This document shows, piece after piece, positions 8,315-17,466 of a stretch of DNA of 64,000 nt. Under the pieces are notes generated by a model. It had not been told where the DNA came from. It made no database searches and saw nothing but the letters and a program-made list of their open reading frames with translations. Location of the stretch: NCBI RefSeq assembly GCF_038561935.1, contig NZ_CP102770.1, forward strand, positions 7,874,001 through 7,938,000, in the 5' to 3' direction. The translations under genes were made by a program, and so were the position numbers. This DNA comes from Myxococcus stipitatus. Lineage in GTDB: Bacteria; Myxococcota; Myxococcia; Myxococcales; Myxococcaceae. Numbering within the stretch: position 1 is the first letter of the stretch; every line of letters starts with the position of its first letter.

Positions 8315-9214
8315 TCAGCGCGCCTTGCGAGCCGGCTCCTTCGCGGCGGACTTCTTCACCGAGGCTCGCTTCTTCGCGGGCTTCGCCGCCTTGGCGGGAG
8401 CCTCCGGCGGAGGCGATGCGCTCGCCGCGCCAGGCACCGGCTTCAGCACGAAGACGCGGTCCAACCGGCGGCTGTTGCGCGTCTCGGGAGCCTCCAGGTT
8501 GTAGTCGAAGTTGTACTCGGCCACGACGTGCAGCCCCGCGTCCCGGAAGAGCTTGCGCGCCTGGGCTCCGTCGTAGGTGCGGAAGAACCACGTGGTCTCG
8601 ATGAGCCAGTCCTTCCCGGGCCCGGTGATGCGCAGCCGGTTGCGCATCGGTGAGCGGCGGGCGCGGCGGTCGGGAGTGCCCTCGTGCGTGTTGCAGACGA
8701 CCTTGTCCTTCCCGACCTTCCCCAGCCAGCGCTCGTGCTCGGGCGTCGTCCTCGCGTAGTCGGTGAGGTGGAAGCCCAGCACGTAGACACCGTCGGGCTT
8801 GAGCAGCCGCCGGGTCCCCTTCAGGTGCGCGAGCGCCGCCGCCTCGCTGTCGAGATACCGGAAGGTGGAGACCAGGTTGTGCGCGACATCCACCTGCCCC
8901 TCCAGCTCGGGTGAGAAGAACTCCTCCATGCGGGACGGAGACAGCTTCACCCGCCGACGCTCGGCGGGCGTCAGCCGCTTGCGCGCATGGGCGAGCATCG
9001 CCTCGGAGATGTCGTAGCCGGTGACCTTCAGCCCGCGACGGGTGGCCTCCTCGACCAACCGCCCCGCGCCACACGCGGGCTCCAACCACTTTGAGCCGCC
9101 CGTGCCATGGCGTGCGCTCAGCGCCTGGAGGAAGTCCACCTCGCGCACGGTGTCCGTGCCGAAGATGGCCTCGTAGTACTCCGGGTGCTCATACCAGTCC
9201 GTGCGTTTTTCCAT
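8315..9214 (-). CDS. Class I SAM-dependent methyltransferase with basic C-terminal tail
   Basis: A 299-residue protein with a Rossmann-type SAM fold: motif I EPACGAGRLVEE near residue 44, an acidic strand end in VTGYDISEAML, then VDVAHNLVSTFRYL. The substrate cannot be inferred. The last 30 or so residues are a lysine/alanine/proline-rich tail (PAKKRASVKKSAAKEP), resembling histone H1-like tails and suggesting contact with nucleic acid or another polyanion. It converges on the TfuA gene across a terminator, so membership in the YcaO operon is unlikely. Confidence 0.88.
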   Translation of the reverse strand: MEKRTDWYEHPEYYEAIFGTDTVREVDFLQALSARHGTGGSKWLEPACGAGRLVEEATRRGLKVTGYDISEAMLAHARKRLTPAERRRVKLSPSRMEEFFSPELEGQVDVAHNLVSTFRYLDSEAAALAHLKGTRRLLKPDGVYVLGFHLTDYARTTPEHERWLGKVGKDKVVCNTHEGTPDRRARRSPMRNRLRITGPGKDWLIETTWFFRTYDGAQARKLFRDAGLHVVAEYNFDYNLEAPETRNSRRLDRVFVLKPVPGAASASPPPEAPAKAAKPAKKRASVKKSAAKEPARKAR

Positions 9215-9292
9215 GAGTGCCGTGCCCGCCGTGAGGGGGCGCGCATCCTCAGGTTCCTCGCGACGAAAGCCAAGCCAAAGTGTGTCAGCGCC

Positions 9293-10381
9293 TCACGCGT
9301 GGCTCCGATGGGGCGACTCCGCGGGCGAATCCTCGGACTCGTTCCGAGAGCGTGACATCACATCGCGCAGCCGCATCCCCAACATGCGATGCAGGAACAC
9401 CACCCCCAGCGGCAGCGGCAGCCACAAGGTGAAACCCCGCAACAACAGCACCGCGGTGAGCGATACCTCCACCGGCACGCCCAGCGAGGCCAGCGTCCCC
9501 ACGGCGGTCGCCTCGAACGTCCCCACGCCGCCCGGGATGATGCTGAGGGTCATCACCAGCGTGGCCAGCATGAAGGCCGCGAACACGCTCGGGAAGCCCA
9601 CCGGGTGCCCCACCGCGAGCAACATGCACGACAGCGTGAGCGCATCCGCCACGAAGACGCCCAGCTGACACGCGGTCGCCTTCGCCAGGAGCCCCCGGTT
9701 CCTCACCAGCTCCGGCGGAACCTGGGAGATGGAGTCCAGGAGCGAGGTGAGCCCCGGGATGCGGCGCACCCACTTCGGCGGCGTCCAGCCTCCATGCCGC
9801 GTCAGCCAGAGGATGGCGAATGGCACCACACACGCGAGCACCGCGAAGGCCGTGGCCAGCCCGAGGATGGCCGCGTGCAACGCCGCATGGAGCCACAGCG
9901 TCACGATGGCGAAGACCACCGCCAGCGCATGCGCGATGTAGAAGGACACCATGTCCACCAGCAGCGCGGCCGTCGCGATTCGCGGTGGAGCCCCTTCACT
10001 CTGAAGCCCCTTCATCACCACCACCGAGCCGCCGATGCCCGCCGTGGGAACGAGCTGGTCGAACGAGAGCTTCATCACCGACAGGCCCGCGGTGCGGAAC
10101 CAGGGCGGCCTCACGTTCGCCATGCCCAGCACCAGCCGCCAGCAGGCCGCCATGACGAGGTACGAGAGCACCTGGAGCGCGACACCGCACAGCAGCCACT
10201 CCGGCCTCGCGCGCTTCAGCATGAGCGCGAACTGCTTCTCCTCCCCGAAGCGCGCCACCACGAACACGGTGAAGGCCCCGAGCAACAACACCCCCGGAAG
10301 CCAACCCCAGACACCGTGACGGCGCGAGGAACCCTCCGCCTCCACGGGCTCCACCCTCACCTCCGAGATTGCGTCATCCAC
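9293..10381 (-). CDS. Flippase-like membrane protein (lysylphosphatidylglycerol synthase TM family)
   Basis: A protein of about 362 residues with seven or eight membrane helices and the family signature region SVMKLSFDQLVPTAGIGGSV followed by LLVDMVSFY; the C-terminal half has the loop SIIPGGVGTFEA. It matches the membrane half of LPG synthases and related glycan or lipid flippase-like proteins, without the cytoplasmic aminoacyl-transferase domain. The GTG at 10381 is preferred because GGGAGG precedes it and it clears the CBS gene; an ATG at 10447 would overlap that gene by 50 bases and has no ribosome site. The transported lipid is unknown. Confidence 0.85.
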   Translation of the reverse strand: MDDAISEVRVEPVEAEGSSRRHGVWGWLPGVLLLGAFTVFVVARFGEEKQFALMLKRARPEWLLCGVALQVLSYLVMAACWRLVLGMANVRPPWFRTAGLSVMKLSFDQLVPTAGIGGSVVVMKGLQSEGAPPRIATAALLVDMVSFYIAHALAVVFAIVTLWLHAALHAAILGLATAFAVLACVVPFAILWLTRHGGWTPPKWVRRIPGLTSLLDSISQVPPELVRNRGLLAKATACQLGVFVADALTLSCMLLAVGHPVGFPSVFAAFMLATLVMTLSIIPGGVGTFEATAVGTLASLGVPVEVSLTAVLLLRGFTLWLPLPLGVVFLHRMLGMRLRDVMSRSRNESEDSPAESPHRSHA

Positions 10382-10397
10382 GAGCGCACCCTCCCGC

Positions 10398-10835
10398 TCA
10401 ATGCGCGGAGACTTCCGCCTCTTCACCACCTCGCGTCCGCGCCGCATCCAGGAGCCGCGCCGCCAGGCGCATGAAGTCCGCCTCCGTGACGATGCCCACC
10501 AGTCGCCGGTCCCGATCCACCACGGGCAGACACCCGAAGCGATGGTCCAGGAGCTTGTAGATGGCGTCGCGCACGGACAGGTCCAGCCCCACCGCCTCCA
10601 CGTCGCGCGACATGATGCTGGCGACGGCGATGGGCTTGGCGCCAGAGGACGCCAGCTGGCGCGACAGCGCGCGGATGAGGTCTCGATGGCTCACCAGCCC
10701 CACCAGCCGCCCCTCCCGCACCACGGGCAGGTGACGGATGTGATTGAGCTTCAGCAGGTCATCCACGCGAACCAGGTCATCCGTCTCCTCCAGCGTGATG
10801 ACGTCGCGGGTCATCAGTTCGCCCACGGTGAGCAT
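10398..10835 (-). CDS. Tandem CBS-domain protein
   Basis: A 145-residue protein made almost entirely of two CBS repeats: TVGELMTRDVITLEETDD to GLVSHRDLIRAL, then SIMSRDVEAVGLDLSVRDAI to GIVTEADFMRLA. Each repeat ends in the G-[LI]-V-[ST]-x-x-D pattern. Such pairs bind adenine nucleotides and act as energy or ligand sensors. It is followed after 16 bases by the flippase-like gene and may regulate it. Confidence 0.9.
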   Translation of the reverse strand: MLTVGELMTRDVITLEETDDLVRVDDLLKLNHIRHLPVVREGRLVGLVSHRDLIRALSRQLASSGAKPIAVASIMSRDVEAVGLDLSVRDAIYKLLDHRFGCLPVVDRDRRLVGIVTEADFMRLAARLLDAARTRGGEEAEVSAH

Positions 10836-10996
10836 GACGAGGTCGCCTCCCGTCCGGACCGCACGGCAGACGCCGCGACAGGGTCCAGTCCCACAAGGGT
10901 GCGTCCACGCCCCGGTTCGCGCACCCACGCGGCGAGCCCACGGGCAGGGGCCCGCTTCCACGCGTGCCCTCGCCATCGCCCCACCAAGCAGGCGGC

Positions 10997-11776
10997 TCAG
11001 TGCGCCGGGTGCCCCATGACGCGAGCGAGCATGAACATGAGGGCCAGGCCCACGAAGAGCGCCAGCACGTTGCGCCCCGGCTGGTCCTTGCCGTGCCGGT
11101 GCACGTGCGGCAGCAGGTCCGACACGGCGATGTACAGGAACGTGCCCGCGGAGAAGGCCAGCGCCTTGGGCGCCATGCTCTCGAAGGCCAGCACCGCGTC
11201 GAACGCGAAGAACAGCAGCGCACCGGCGGGCACCATCAAGCCGTACAGCACGGCGAGCAGCAGGATGGACCCTTTCGAGCGCCCCTCCGTCTTCAGGATG
11301 GAGGCCAGCGACAGTGCGGAGGGGACCTTGTGCGCGACGATGGCCAGCAGCGCCATCAACCCCACGCCCTCCTCCACCGCCGAGCCCAGCGCGATGCCGT
11401 CGAACAGCGTGTGCGTCGACAGCCCGAGGAACGCCGTCAGCCCGAGCACCTGCCCCGCCTCGGCGCCGTGTCCCGAGCCCGTGCCGGACATGTGGTCCCC
11501 AGGCACGTCCTCCCCCGCGTGCGCCACCAGGTAGCGCTCCAGCACGAGCAGGAAGACGAAGCCTCCAGGCACCAGCGCGAAGGCCCACCAGCCTCCGCCC
11601 TCATACGCCTCCGGCAACATGTGGAAGAAGGCCGCGCCCAACATGACGCCAGCGGCGAAGGCCAGGAAGCGGACCAGTTGCGTCGGGCGCTCATTCCAAA
11701 GCACCACCAACGCGCCAAGGAGCGAGCCGACGACAACTACCAGGGAATAGAGGGCCACCGTGGCCAGGACCGACAT
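10997..11776 (-). CDS. ZIP-family divalent metal transporter
   Basis: A 259-residue inner-membrane protein with about eight helices. The ZIP metal site in the middle is visible as HTLFDGIALGSAVEEG, and the next helix carries AHKVPSALSLA, where the usual Pro-Glu of the second motif is Pro-Ser. A histidine/glycine-rich loop (DHMSGTGSGHGAEAG) and a second one near the C terminus (HVHRHG) are typical zinc-sensing or delivery loops. Import of zinc or another divalent metal is expected from the family; specificity is not shown. Confidence 0.88.
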   Translation of the reverse strand: MSVLATVALYSLVVVVGSLLGALVVLWNERPTQLVRFLAFAAGVMLGAAFFHMLPEAYEGGGWWAFALVPGGFVFLLVLERYLVAHAGEDVPGDHMSGTGSGHGAEAGQVLGLTAFLGLSTHTLFDGIALGSAVEEGVGLMALLAIVAHKVPSALSLASILKTEGRSKGSILLLAVLYGLMVPAGALLFFAFDAVLAFESMAPKALAFSAGTFLYIAVSDLLPHVHRHGKDQPGRNVLALFVGLALMFMLARVMGHPAH

Positions 11777-11807
11777 GGGGCGCGCACCCTACAACAAAAC
11801 CGCCGTG

Positions 11808-13058
11808 TCAGTAGCGTCGCACCACCACCAACCCCACCCGACCGGGTTGGACGTCCACCACGTGCTCGGAAACCCGCCCGCCTGCCTCCACACGCACCAG
11901 GTGCTTCCCCGCTGAGACGCGGAACCGCGCCACCTGGAACTCGGCGGGCAGGGAAAGCCAGGAACGCAGGTCCGGCGCGTTCCCCGCGTTGAGCAGGATG
12001 AAGGCCAGGGCCCCCAGCTCCTCGCTCTTCGTCGCCGCGCCCAAGCCGGCCGCGAGCCCCGCCTTCACGGCCACGCCGGCAATCTGCTTGGCGAGCATGC
12101 CCCCGATGCGGGTGTCCAGGTGGAGCCGGGCCACGTCCGCCAGCGACGTCACCGTCGCGGCCCGCGCGTCCTGGTCGCCCAGCGAGACATGCACCGCGGG
12201 CGCGCTGCCCCGGTCCCGATAGGCGGGCACCTCGATGAGGCCGCCGCCATCCTGGTTGCGCGACGCGGGATGCTTCTCCGGAGACAGCCCCGCCTCCACG
12301 ATGACCACGACCTGGGCCTCGTCGCGCCCCAGCGGAGGATGGGCCACGTCGGGATACTTCGCCTTGAGCTCTTCGTAGAGCTGGTCGCGGCCCGTGTACT
12401 TCGCCAGCCGCAGCAGCGGCTCCACGAGCGCGCCCAGCCGGGGCTCCAGCTCATACGCCTTCGCGTAGTCGATGAAGGCCGAGTCCCAGTCGCGCTGGTC
12501 CTCGCGGATGACGCCGCCCAGGTAGCGCGCGATGGCGAGCTGCTCGTACGGCTTCTTCTCGTCGGTGACCATCTTCTGGAGGCGCTCGTTGACCTGACGC
12601 ACCTCCACCATGGCCGCTTCGTCATCCCCCAGCTTCGCGTAGTTGAGCGCCTGGATGACGGAGATCATCAGCTTCTCGAAGTCCTCCCCGCGGTAGGCGC
12701 GCTGGCGCTCGTTGGTGACCAGCGCCCCGGCCTCCTCGCTGACGGAGGTTCCGTCGAGCTGCGCGCTGAGCTTCTCCGCCCGCTCCAGCACGGCGTTGCT
12801 CTCCGTCCACTTGCGCGCGGAGTGCAGCACCATGCCCCGGTCCAGGAGCACGAGCAGCTCGTCCTTGTCCGTGCCTTCCTTCTCCACCGCGTCCAGCTCC
12901 GCCAGCGCGTTGGGGTAGTCCTCCGACTGATAGGACATGCGGACGCCCCGCGTGCGAGCCACGTAGTCCCCCGCACAGCCGGACAACAGGAGCACGCTCG
13001 CCAGCGCGAGCGCGCCCCAACCCCGAGGGCGCGCCGTGAGGCCGAGATGAGAAGTCAT
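11808..13058 (-). CDS. TPR-like lipoprotein (COG3014 family)
   Basis: A 416-residue lipoprotein with signal sequence and lipobox LLSGC at Cys28. The mature part has helical tetratrico-like repeats (for example NALAELDAVEKEGTDKDELL) and a C-terminal beta-rich region ending in VGLVVVRRY. It resembles COG3014 proteins, found beside LpoB-type lipoproteins in many Gram-negatives, as here with the next gene 46 bases upstream. A role in envelope or cell-wall assembly is inferred from that pairing. The ATG at 13058 is preferred over a TTG at 13064. Confidence 0.83.
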   Translation of the reverse strand: MTSHLGLTARPRGWGALALASVLLLSGCAGDYVARTRGVRMSYQSEDYPNALAELDAVEKEGTDKDELLVLLDRGMVLHSARKWTESNAVLERAEKLSAQLDGTSVSEEAGALVTNERQRAYRGEDFEKLMISVIQALNYAKLGDDEAAMVEVRQVNERLQKMVTDEKKPYEQLAIARYLGGVIREDQRDWDSAFIDYAKAYELEPRLGALVEPLLRLAKYTGRDQLYEELKAKYPDVAHPPLGRDEAQVVVIVEAGLSPEKHPASRNQDGGGLIEVPAYRDRGSAPAVHVSLGDQDARAATVTSLADVARLHLDTRIGGMLAKQIAGVAVKAGLAAGLGAATKSEELGALAFILLNAGNAPDLRSWLSLPAEFQVARFRVSAGKHLVRVEAGGRVSEHVVDVQPGRVGLVVVRRY

Positions 13059-13104
13059 GAGCAATCGAGCCTTCGCGTGGAGCCGGCGGCGCCGACGACG
13101 GGAA

Positions 13105-13713
13105 CTACCAGCTGACTCCGCGCTTCTCGAACTTCTTGCGGATCTGCTTCTCGTCCGTCCACTCGATGAGGCCGGTGCGCACGTTGCTCAGCTTCGCCGT
13201 CATCTTGTAGTACACGAGCTTGTCGCGGCCGACCTCCTGGATGATGGAGGCCAGGTCTCCCGACATCAGGAAGTCCACCGACACCTGACCGCCCGGGCCC
13301 TTGGCCGTCTTGGCGTCGACGTAACCGGACTGCTGGTACTCGTACTCCTCCGCGATGTCCTGGCGCGCGGCCTGGTCCACCATGGCGAAGCGGCCCGTCT
13401 GCGCCAGCGCCGTCTGGATCTTGTCGCCCAGGGAGCGCATGTCGATGTGCTCGGAGGTGCTGTTCTTCAGCTTGCCCACCAGGACGATGGGCAGCGAGCC
13501 ATCCGGGCGCGGCGTGGAGAAGCGCGGCGAGTTGGCCAGCGACTCCGCCATCTTCTTGGCGATGAGCTGCAGGTCGTTCTCGTTGAACTGGTCCGACAGC
13601 ATCTCGATTTCGTTCGGGTCCTCGTACGTCCCGCGCGTGAAGGCACGCGGGCCACTGCACGCGGCGAGCGAAGCGGCGAGGCAGGCGGTGAGAATCAGGC
13701 GGTGGGTCTTCAT
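13105..13713 (-). CDS. LpoB-like penicillin-binding-protein activator lipoprotein
   Basis: A 202-residue lipoprotein (lipobox LAAC, Cys19). The mature domain carries the COG3417/LpoB pattern: RGTYEDPNEIEMLSDQF, then LANSPRF, VGKLKNSTSEHID, QTGRFAMVDQAARQDIAEE and DFLMSGDLASI, with the terminal EWTDEKQIRKKF. LpoB is an outer-membrane lipoprotein that stimulates PBP1b peptidoglycan synthesis in enterobacteria; a matching partner in this organism is assumed. It sits in an operon with the COG3014-like lipoprotein and two upstream exported proteins. Confidence 0.87.
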   Translation of the reverse strand: MKTHRLILTACLAASLAACSGPRAFTRGTYEDPNEIEMLSDQFNENDLQLIAKKMAESLANSPRFSTPRPDGSLPIVLVGKLKNSTSEHIDMRSLGDKIQTALAQTGRFAMVDQAARQDIAEEYEYQQSGYVDAKTAKGPGGQVSVDFLMSGDLASIIQEVGRDKLVYYKMTAKLSNVRTGLIEWTDEKQIRKKFEKRGVSW

Positions 13714-13727
13714 GGTGCGGGTCACTC

Positions 13728-14558
13728 CTAGTTCCATTCGCATTCGAAGCGGCTGCCCTCGAAGTTCCACTTGTAGGCGAGCACCGCGTCGCGGCGGTAC
13801 CCGGCCGTCAGGCGGCACAGGCTCATCAGCGAGGAACGGGGATAGTCGAACGTATAGGTCTGCGACTTCGCCCGCTCCTGCTCATTGAGCTGGGAGGGAT
13901 GGGTGAGCGTGGGGCTGGCGCTGGCGGCCACCATCACCGAGTGCTTGCCGTACGTCTTCAGCGGCACCCGGCCAGCGAACTGCACGCGGCGCACCGTGCG
14001 CGCGACGAGGATGTCGCTGCGGTCCACGCTCGTCTCGTGGCGGTTGCGGCGCTGGAGCAGCTCCGAGATGTTGGCGGTGAAGACGCGGGTGAGGTCCCCG
14101 TCGTCGACGAAGAAGTAGAGGAACGTCTCACGGGCCACCCGGCTCTCGCCGGTGAAGTCCATGGTCACCAGCAGCTCCAGCTCGCGGTTGGGCGCAAGGC
14201 CATGCCGCGACACCGCCGCGAGCACGCTGGCGTTCACCCCCGCCTTCTTCAGCTTGATGAGGCCGTCCGCGCTGGCGTCACACGCGCAGCGCCGCTCCTC
14301 AATCATCTTCACGAGCTGCGCGGGCTCGAAGCCCGCCTGGGACAGCTTGGTCAATTCCTCGTCCGTCAGCGGGAGCTGGTCCGAGCGCTCGTAGATGCGC
14401 GGCAGCTGGTTGGGGTCCCACTGGATGATGTTGTACGTCTGCGTGTTCCCCGAGGGGAACGGCAGGGAGAGCTGAGGGGCGCCTCCAGCGGAGGAGACAC
14501 TGACGGGCGCCTGGGTGGTGGCCAGCGCCAACGTCGCGGCGAGCAGTTGGGCAATCAT
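13728..14558 (-). CDS. Exported hypothetical protein
   Basis: A 276-residue protein with a short hydrophobic N terminus (MIAQLLAATLALATTQAPVS) that looks like a Sec signal peptide. I recognise no family. The middle holds a helical segment with a Cys-x-Cys pair (RRCACDAS), followed by beta-rich sequence that includes TFLYFFVDDGDLTRVF; the C terminus holds two more cysteines. The ATG at 14558 has GGAGG eight bases upstream and is preferred to the longer frame from 14621. It lies between an outer-membrane protein gene and the lpoB-like gene with gaps of about 15 bases, so it probably belongs to the same envelope function. Confidence 0.78.
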   Translation of the reverse strand: MIAQLLAATLALATTQAPVSVSSAGGAPQLSLPFPSGNTQTYNIIQWDPNQLPRIYERSDQLPLTDEELTKLSQAGFEPAQLVKMIEERRCACDASADGLIKLKKAGVNASVLAAVSRHGLAPNRELELLVTMDFTGESRVARETFLYFFVDDGDLTRVFTANISELLQRRNRHETSVDRSDILVARTVRRVQFAGRVPLKTYGKHSVMVAASASPTLTHPSQLNEQERAKSQTYTFDYPRSSLMSLCRLTAGYRRDAVLAYKWNFEGSRFECEWN

Positions 14559-14571
14559 GGCGTTCCCTCCA

Positions 14572-15138
14572 CTAGAAGCGGTAGCCGACGCCCAGACCCA
14601 GCCGGTGCGAGACGCCGCCACCGCCGATGGGAATGTCCGGGTTGTAGTTGAGGCCGAGCACGATGTTGTCGCGCGCGCCCATCAGCACCTCGGCGCCCAG
14701 GTGGGGCGAGATGCCGAAGCGCAGGCCCTCATCCTCGGGGATGTAGATGGCGCCTGCCCTCAGGCCCGCGCTGAACACCAGCGGCCAGCCCCAGGTGCGG
14801 AAGCGAGGGCCCACCATGCCGATGACCCGGCCACCATCGAAGACATAGGCGAAGCTCGCGTCGAGCGAGTACCAGTCCGCGCCCCACACCGACAGCGTGG
14901 CGCCCGCGTAGAGCGGAGGGCCTTCCGGAGCGTCTCGATGGGGCTTCTCGGCGTTGACCGCCGCGCCCCAGTCCAGCTGGAGCGACACGCCCGTTCCACC
15001 CGAGCGCGAGTAGCCGCCCTTCCCATACTCGGATTCCTCGGGCCCGTCCGTGCGACCCCGCTCCTGAGCAACCGCGGACACCGGCGCCGCGACGGCCAGC
15101 GACAGAAGGGCGCCGCACAACCTGGAATGACGCTTCAT
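14572..15138 (-). CDS. Outer-membrane beta-barrel protein
   Basis: A 188-residue protein with a cleavable signal peptide (cut near VSAVAQ-ER) and alternating aromatic beta strands through to a C-terminal GVGYRF. A terminal phenylalanine with alternating hydrophobics is the Bam recognition signature of outer-membrane barrels. The length suggests about eight strands. It is the first gene of the operon leading to the two lipoproteins. Function beyond the barrel fold is unknown. Confidence 0.8.
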   Translation of the reverse strand: MKRHSRLCGALLSLAVAAPVSAVAQERGRTDGPEESEYGKGGYSRSGGTGVSLQLDWGAAVNAEKPHRDAPEGPPLYAGATLSVWGADWYSLDASFAYVFDGGRVIGMVGPRFRTWGWPLVFSAGLRAGAIYIPEDEGLRFGISPHLGAEVLMGARDNIVLGLNYNPDIPIGGGGVSHRLGLGVGYRF

Positions 15139-15254
15139 CTCGAAGACTCCCCACATGAGGTAGGTGCGATTTTCCGACACATCGACGGCCCGGCACCGCC
15201 AATATTCAAAACACCTGAGTAACGGACAAGTGCACTTCCCTTGTCGGAATTCCG

Positions 15255-16913
15255 TCAGGACAGCCGAGGGCCCGGAGGTGGCGCATCCTGAGGCGCGTCG
15301 GGCTGAGGGTCATCCCGGGGCTCCGGGAGCGGCGTGGGCGCCTGGCGCGACTCGGTGCGGGTGAAGGGCAGCCACTGAGGGTGTGCTCGGAGGAAGGCGA
15401 CCAGGCGCTCGCGGACGAGAGCGCGCAAATCGAAGAGCTTGTCCGGGTTGGCCGCGCTCACGAGGGCCCGGATGGTGAGCGTCCGGTCCTGGGCCTCCAG
15501 CACCACCACCGACTGGAACCGCCCGTCCCACAGGCGCTGGGCCTCTCCGGAGAGGATGCGCTGGAGCTCCGCGCGCATGGCGTCCACGTCCGTGGAGTAG
15601 TCCACCTGGAGAGTGACGGCGCCCAGCAGCTCGGGGCTGACCTTGCTCCAGTTCTGGAAGGGCTTGTCCAGGAAGTAGGTGATGGGGATGACCATGCGGC
15701 GCTGGTCCCAGACGCGCAGCACCACGTAGGTCAGCGTGATTTCCTCCACGGTGCCGAACTCGGTCTCCACCACCACCTGGTCGCCGATGCGGATGGGCTG
15801 GGTGATGGAGAGCTGGATGCCCGCGAGCAGCGTGGAGATGGACTTCTGCGCGGCCAGACCAATCACCAGACCGGCGATACCGGCGGAGGCGAGGAGCGAC
15901 ACGCCGACGTTGCGCACCACCTCGAACTGCATGAGGAGCAGCGCGGCGGCCACCACGTATGTCGCCGCCTCGAAGACGGCACGCAGCACGGCGAACTGGG
16001 TGCGCAGCGAGCGGGCCCGCGCCGCGTCCTGCGTCTCCGAGGACACGCGGCTCTGGACGAACGCGGCGAACACGCGCAGGAAACGCAGGATGAACCACGC
16101 CACCGAGACGATGAGCAGCGAGTAGCTCACCCGGTTGGCCACGGTCTGCACGGGACGCGGCAACAGGAGGAAGGACGTGCCCACCACCAGCAGCGCCGCG
16201 AAGAAGGGCAGCCTCAGCGGCCCGCGCCCCGCCTCCACGAGCTGGTCATCCAGCGTCGCGTCCGTCCAGCGCGCCACGCGCAGCGCGATGGCCAGCGTCA
16301 CGCGCTCCAGGAGCAGCGACAGACCCAGCGCCCCCAGCAGCGTCACCAGCAGGCCCAGCCACTGCCACGGCTCCAGCCCCAGCACCGTCCCGGAGAAGAA
16401 GAACGGCGGCATCCACTCCGCCACGCGCGGGCCATAGGCCTCGAAGAGCGAATCCACCATGCGCACCGTGGACTCGCTGAAGACCCACACCAGCGTGCTG
16501 TCCTGCGTGACGCGCTGGAGGCGGATGGAGACGTTCGCCCCCTCCAGCGGGATGACGCCCAGCTGGTCGAAGCGCGCGTCGGCGGGGTCTCCCTCCGGGA
16601 CCTTGCTCACCGAGGACAGGTCGATGGCCAGCTTCCGGTCGAGCACGAACTTGAGCCGGCGGGCGAGCTGCGCGCCGCGCTCGGGCTGCTGGGCGCGGGG
16701 GATGAAGTCCAGGTCGAGGTAGTGCGCGGCCGTCGCGTAGTCCCCTCGGTGGGCCGCGGAGAGGAAGCCCTGCGCGGCGGCCTGGGGCGTCTGGCGGTCC
16801 ATGGGGGACGCGGGCGGCGCCAGGCCCGAATTGAGTGCCAGGGCGGGGAGCGTCCAGAGGAGGCATCCCACCAGGAGCAGCGCCGTCCAGGCATGGCGGA
16901 CTCGGGGCATCAT
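15255..16913 (-). CDS. MscS-family mechanosensitive ion channel
   Basis: About 552 residues. A signal sequence precedes a periplasmic region (about 30-170) and several membrane helices; the MscS core follows, with pore-lining helix NVGVSLLASAGIAGLVIGLAAQ, then the beta domain with VVVETEFGTVEEIT and the closing strand VVIPITYFLDKPFQNWS-like sequence. Family members release solutes on hypo-osmotic shock; this is a large-type member with an extracytoplasmic N-terminal domain. The C-terminal tail is proline-rich. Start at 16913 (ATGATG) is tentative. It is divergent from the receiver gene at 17083. Confidence 0.9.
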   Translation of the reverse strand: MMPRVRHAWTALLLVGCLLWTLPALALNSGLAPPASPMDRQTPQAAAQGFLSAAHRGDYATAAHYLDLDFIPRAQQPERGAQLARRLKFVLDRKLAIDLSSVSKVPEGDPADARFDQLGVIPLEGANVSIRLQRVTQDSTLVWVFSESTVRMVDSLFEAYGPRVAEWMPPFFFSGTVLGLEPWQWLGLLVTLLGALGLSLLLERVTLAIALRVARWTDATLDDQLVEAGRGPLRLPFFAALLVVGTSFLLLPRPVQTVANRVSYSLLIVSVAWFILRFLRVFAAFVQSRVSSETQDAARARSLRTQFAVLRAVFEAATYVVAAALLLMQFEVVRNVGVSLLASAGIAGLVIGLAAQKSISTLLAGIQLSITQPIRIGDQVVVETEFGTVEEITLTYVVLRVWDQRRMVIPITYFLDKPFQNWSKVSPELLGAVTLQVDYSTDVDAMRAELQRILSGEAQRLWDGRFQSVVVLEAQDRTLTIRALVSAANPDKLFDLRALVRERLVAFLRAHPQWLPFTRTESRQAPTPLPEPRDDPQPDAPQDAPPPGPRLS

Positions 16914-17082
16914 GGCGCCCTGCATACTCCTTTTCGGAGGCTTTGCTGGAAGAAGTCGGGCCTGCCCCCAGGGGGGACGGCCAGGAGGGGGACTCCCGGG
17001 ACACCGGCCCATCCCAGCAGGTGGGAAAGGCGTTGGTGCCCCGAACAGGGGTAGGATAGAAACGGAGCCAAGGAAGGTCGAC

Positions 17083-17466
17083 GTGTCCGAGAAGCGAAGA
17101 ATCCTCCTGATTGACGACAGCGAAATCACGCTCGCCATGGAGAAGGCCGTGCTGGAGGCGCGCGGCTATGAAGTCGTCGCCACCTCCACGCTCATGGAGT
17201 TCGAGAAGACACTCCAGGCCTGGCGGCCGGACCTCATCCTCACCGACATCCACATGCCCGAGGCCAAGGGCACCGATATCTGCCGCACGCTGAAGAACGA
17301 GTACGGCACGCAGGACATCCCCATCGTCCTGTTCTCCAGCCTCCCCGACGACGAGCTGTCCAAGCTGGCCGAGCAGGTGGGCGCGGACGGCTTCCTGTCC
17401 AAGATGAACGGGCTGGAGGCGATGGGCGAGAAGATCGACGAGCTGGTGCAGAGCATTCTCTGGTGA
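17083..17466 (+). CDS. Stand-alone response-regulator receiver protein
   Basis: A 127-residue single receiver domain with all key residues: acidic pair in LLIDDSE, phospho-acceptor Asp in LILTDIHMP, switch Ser in VLFSS and Lys in GFLSKM. There is no output domain, so it must act by binding a partner or relaying phosphate. A GTG start preceded by AAGGAAGG is used. The stop overlaps the start of the cytochrome lipoprotein gene (GTGA at 17463-17466), which ties its expression to that gene. Confidence 0.9.
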   Translation: MSEKRRILLIDDSEITLAMEKAVLEARGYEVVATSTLMEFEKTLQAWRPDLILTDIHMPEAKGTDICRTLKNEYGTQDIPIVLFSSLPDDELSKLAEQVGADGFLSKMNGLEAMGEKIDELVQSILW

